Positions 12,318 through 13,842 of a stretch of DNA of 13,842 nt are shown piece after piece. How positions within the stretch are numbered: the first letter of the stretch is position 1; the number at the start of each line of letters is the position of its first letter. A model generated the notes under the pieces. That model had not been told where the DNA came from. It ran no database searches and saw only the letters and a list, made by a program, of their open reading frames with translations. The DNA is from Promethearchaeota archaeon (GTDB taxonomy: Archaea > Asgardarchaeota > Lokiarchaeia > Sigynarchaeales > SOKP01): the NCBI GenBank assembly GCA_030605085.1, contig JAUWBH010000164.1, forward strand, positions 1 to 13,842, given 5' to 3'. The position numbers and the translations under genes were made by a program.

Positions 12318-13842
12318 TTAATTTAACCGTTTATACATTTTTCTCATTATTTTATAGATATTTAGGTATTCCGTGAAGAGTTTATCGTAGATCTCTCTAT
12401 TTTCCGGATTTGGTTTAAATACATTTGAAATTTGAATATGTTTTGCAATATGATCCCATTCGATATATCCAAGTCCAACTGAAGCAATATATGCAGCACC
12501 TCGAGCATTTGCTTGAATTGGATCTTTGACTTGCTTAATTCTCCGATTAAGAACATCAGCAAATATCTGGCACCAAACATTGCTATTAGCACCTCCACCT
12601 ATAATATTGAGTTCCGGCATGATAAGATCTCCTCTTTTAATTCCAGGTCTTTCCTTTTTAACCCATTTTTCAATGAATTTTTCTACATAAATAAACAACC
12701 ATCGTATATTATATGCAACACCTTCAAATATTGCTCTTATTAAGTGCTCACGAGTTGTATCCAAAGAAAGATTATATAATCCTCCACGAATAGTATGATT
12801 TTCTACAGGAGTTCTCTCCCCAATAAGCCAAGGGGTAAAAATAAGATTATTAGCTCCAGCGGGAACATTCTCTACGATTCTATCAAAAATTTTATACACA
12901 TCAGGCACAGCTTCTTCTTTTAAAAGCTCATCTTTATGATATAAAATATTGTCTTTTAGAAAAGATAAAGATCCTCCAGCAATATCTTGTTCGTTTGCTA
13001 AAAGATATTTACCAGGGATTGCGGATGCTACTGTTCCGATATTATGAAACATATCTGTTTTTTTATATGGTATATGACAATTTATCCAATCGGATGTGCC
13101 TACATATATATTTCCCTCATAATCTCTAACGGCTCCAGAACCTATAGCCGCTGATAGAAAATCAGAAGCACCCATAATAACTTTAGTATCTTTTTCTAAA
13201 CCTAATTTATCTGCCACCTCTTTTGTTATTGACCCTAAAATATCAGTTGAATTTTTTAATTCGGGAAATTTATTAGGATCTACTTTTAATATTTTTATTA
13301 ACTTTTTAGAATAATAGATATTGTTAATATCTCTAATATCTGTTACCCAATGCATACCAATTGTAGGATAAGAACTAGCAAACTTTCCAGTGAACTTTAA
13401 ATTCACATAATCCTGGGGTTCTAAAAACTTAAATACCTTATTATAGATATCCGGTCTTTCATTTTTCAACCAAAGAATATGGGCAGTCGGATCTTTATCA
13501 GATCTAGTAGGTCCACCCCCTGTTCTTTTAATCCAGGCAAGAGCTTTTCTTAAAGAATATCCTGAAACTTTTATTAGACTCCTATTAAGTTTTTTAATAT
13601 ATGGTGCTCCTCGGGAGTCCATCCAAATTATGGCGTTCATTAAATGATTACCATCTTTATCAACTGCAACTGTCCCGCTCCATTGACTTGTATTACAAAC
13701 TCCAACAATATCTTCTATTGGTACATTACCCTTATCGATGATTTTCTTAGATGTATTTAATATAGCATTCCACCAATCATTAGGGTCTTGTTCGGCGCCG
13801 CCGCCCTCGTATAAATATAATGGCACCTTCTCAAAAACCCAA
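12318..13842 (-). CDS. FGGY-family carbohydrate kinase (xylulokinase-like), 5' end beyond the window
   Basis: The frame runs from the window's right edge to TAA at 12318-12320. It stays open upstream of the GTG at 13826, reading WVFEK before it, and the N-terminal ATP-domain start of FGGY kinases (a DIGTS-type motif) is missing, so about 30-40 residues lie outside the window. Counting from that GTG: EQDPNDWW is at 12-19, GVCNTSQWSGTVAVDKDG at 42-59, WMDSRG at 68-73, GASDFLSAAIGSG at 219-231 with D222 as the probable catalytic base, GTSDW at 243-247, IGERTP at 335-340, and the C-terminal signature IGGGANSNVWCQIFAD at 409-424. These enzymes phosphorylate a sugar or polyol with ATP in the cytoplasm. 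ANARGAAYIA at 439-448 replaces the commoner ALGAA form and suggests a particular FGGY subgroup. The exact sugar is uncertain. It is convergent with the nitroreductase gene. Confidence 0.9.
   Translation of the reverse strand, partial: WVFEKVPLYLYEGGGAEQDPNDWWNAILNTSKKIIDKGNVPIEDIVGVCNTSQWSGTVAVDKDGNHLMNAIIWMDSRGAPYIKKLNRSLIKVSGYSLRKALAWIKRTGGGPTRSDKDPTAHILWLKNERPDIYNKVFKFLEPQDYVNLKFTGKFASSYPTIGMHWVTDIRDINNIYYSKKLIKILKVDPNKFPELKNSTDILGSITKEVADKLGLEKDTKVIMGASDFLSAAIGSGAVRDYEGNIYVGTSDWINCHIPYKKTDMFHNIGTVASAIPGKYLLANEQDIAGGSLSFLKDNILYHKDELLKEEAVPDVYKIFDRIVENVPAGANNLIFTPWLIGERTPVENHTIRGGLYNLSLDTTREHLIRAIFEGVAYNIRWLFIYVEKFIEKWVKKERPGIKRGDLIMPELNIIGGGANSNVWCQIFADVLNRRIKQVKDPIQANARGAAYIASVGLGYIEWDHIAKHIQISNVFKPNPENREIYDKLFTEYLNIYKIMRKMYKRLN

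Noticed and set aside
12362..12743. Two short frames inside the FGGY kinase gene
   Set aside because: They overlap the conserved C-terminal kinase signature in other frames and have no support of their own.
13824..13826. GTG as the start of the FGGY kinase
   Set aside because: The frame stays open upstream to the window edge and the N-terminal ATP-binding start of the family is missing, so the true start lies outside.

Overview
The window is very AT-rich and looks archaeal. Start codons are mostly preceded by TATA-like boxes rather than strong Shine-Dalgarno sites, genes often end in poly-T tracts, and two genes belong to archaeal/eukaryotic tRNA-modification families (a Taw2/Trm5-type transferase and a Trm11-type methyltransferase). 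A protein resembling the eukaryotic intraflagellar transport protein IFT52 (GIFT domain) makes an Asgard archaeon a reasonable guess. That taxonomic placement is inference, not proof.

Layout. Bases 1-1253 are a loosely coding accessory stretch. It holds the end of an unknown frame (3-101), a 108-codon frame with a good ribosome binding site but ATA where ATG is expected (115-441), a visibly GC-richer patch with a six-cysteine 99-residue ORF (543-842), and short relic-like frames (about 966-1120). Bases 1254-5222 are three minus-strand genes, in transcription order a Taw2-like tRNA aminocarboxypropyl transferase, an IFT52-like GIFT-domain protein with an acidic tail, and a Trm11/COG1041-like methyltransferase. 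The gap before the GIFT gene carries a 24-bp perfect direct repeat bracketing a 26-bp perfect palindrome. Bases 5410-7266 encode an AMP-forming acyl-CoA synthetase with a strong poly-T terminator. Bases 7640-8449 (minus) encode a seven-helix membrane protein of unknown role.

The most unusual gene is at 8687-11290 (plus). It joins an N-terminal SIR2-type NAD-binding domain, eleven TPR units of exactly 40 residues each, and a C-terminal half of an AhpD/carboxymuconolactone-decarboxylase (CMD) domain. SIR2 plus a repeat array is an architecture seen in NAD-depleting defence effectors, so this is a candidate immune protein. The CMD tail is either a new domain combination or the scar of a recombination into a CMD gene. 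It is followed by a two-cluster ferredoxin-nitroreductase (11414-12217). Last comes a convergent FGGY-family carbohydrate kinase (12318 to the window end) whose 5' end lies outside the window.

The genes do not form one pathway. The minus cluster is partly tRNA modification, the acyl-CoA synthetase and sugar kinase are stand-alone metabolism, and the SIR2-TPR gene looks like an accessory insertion.
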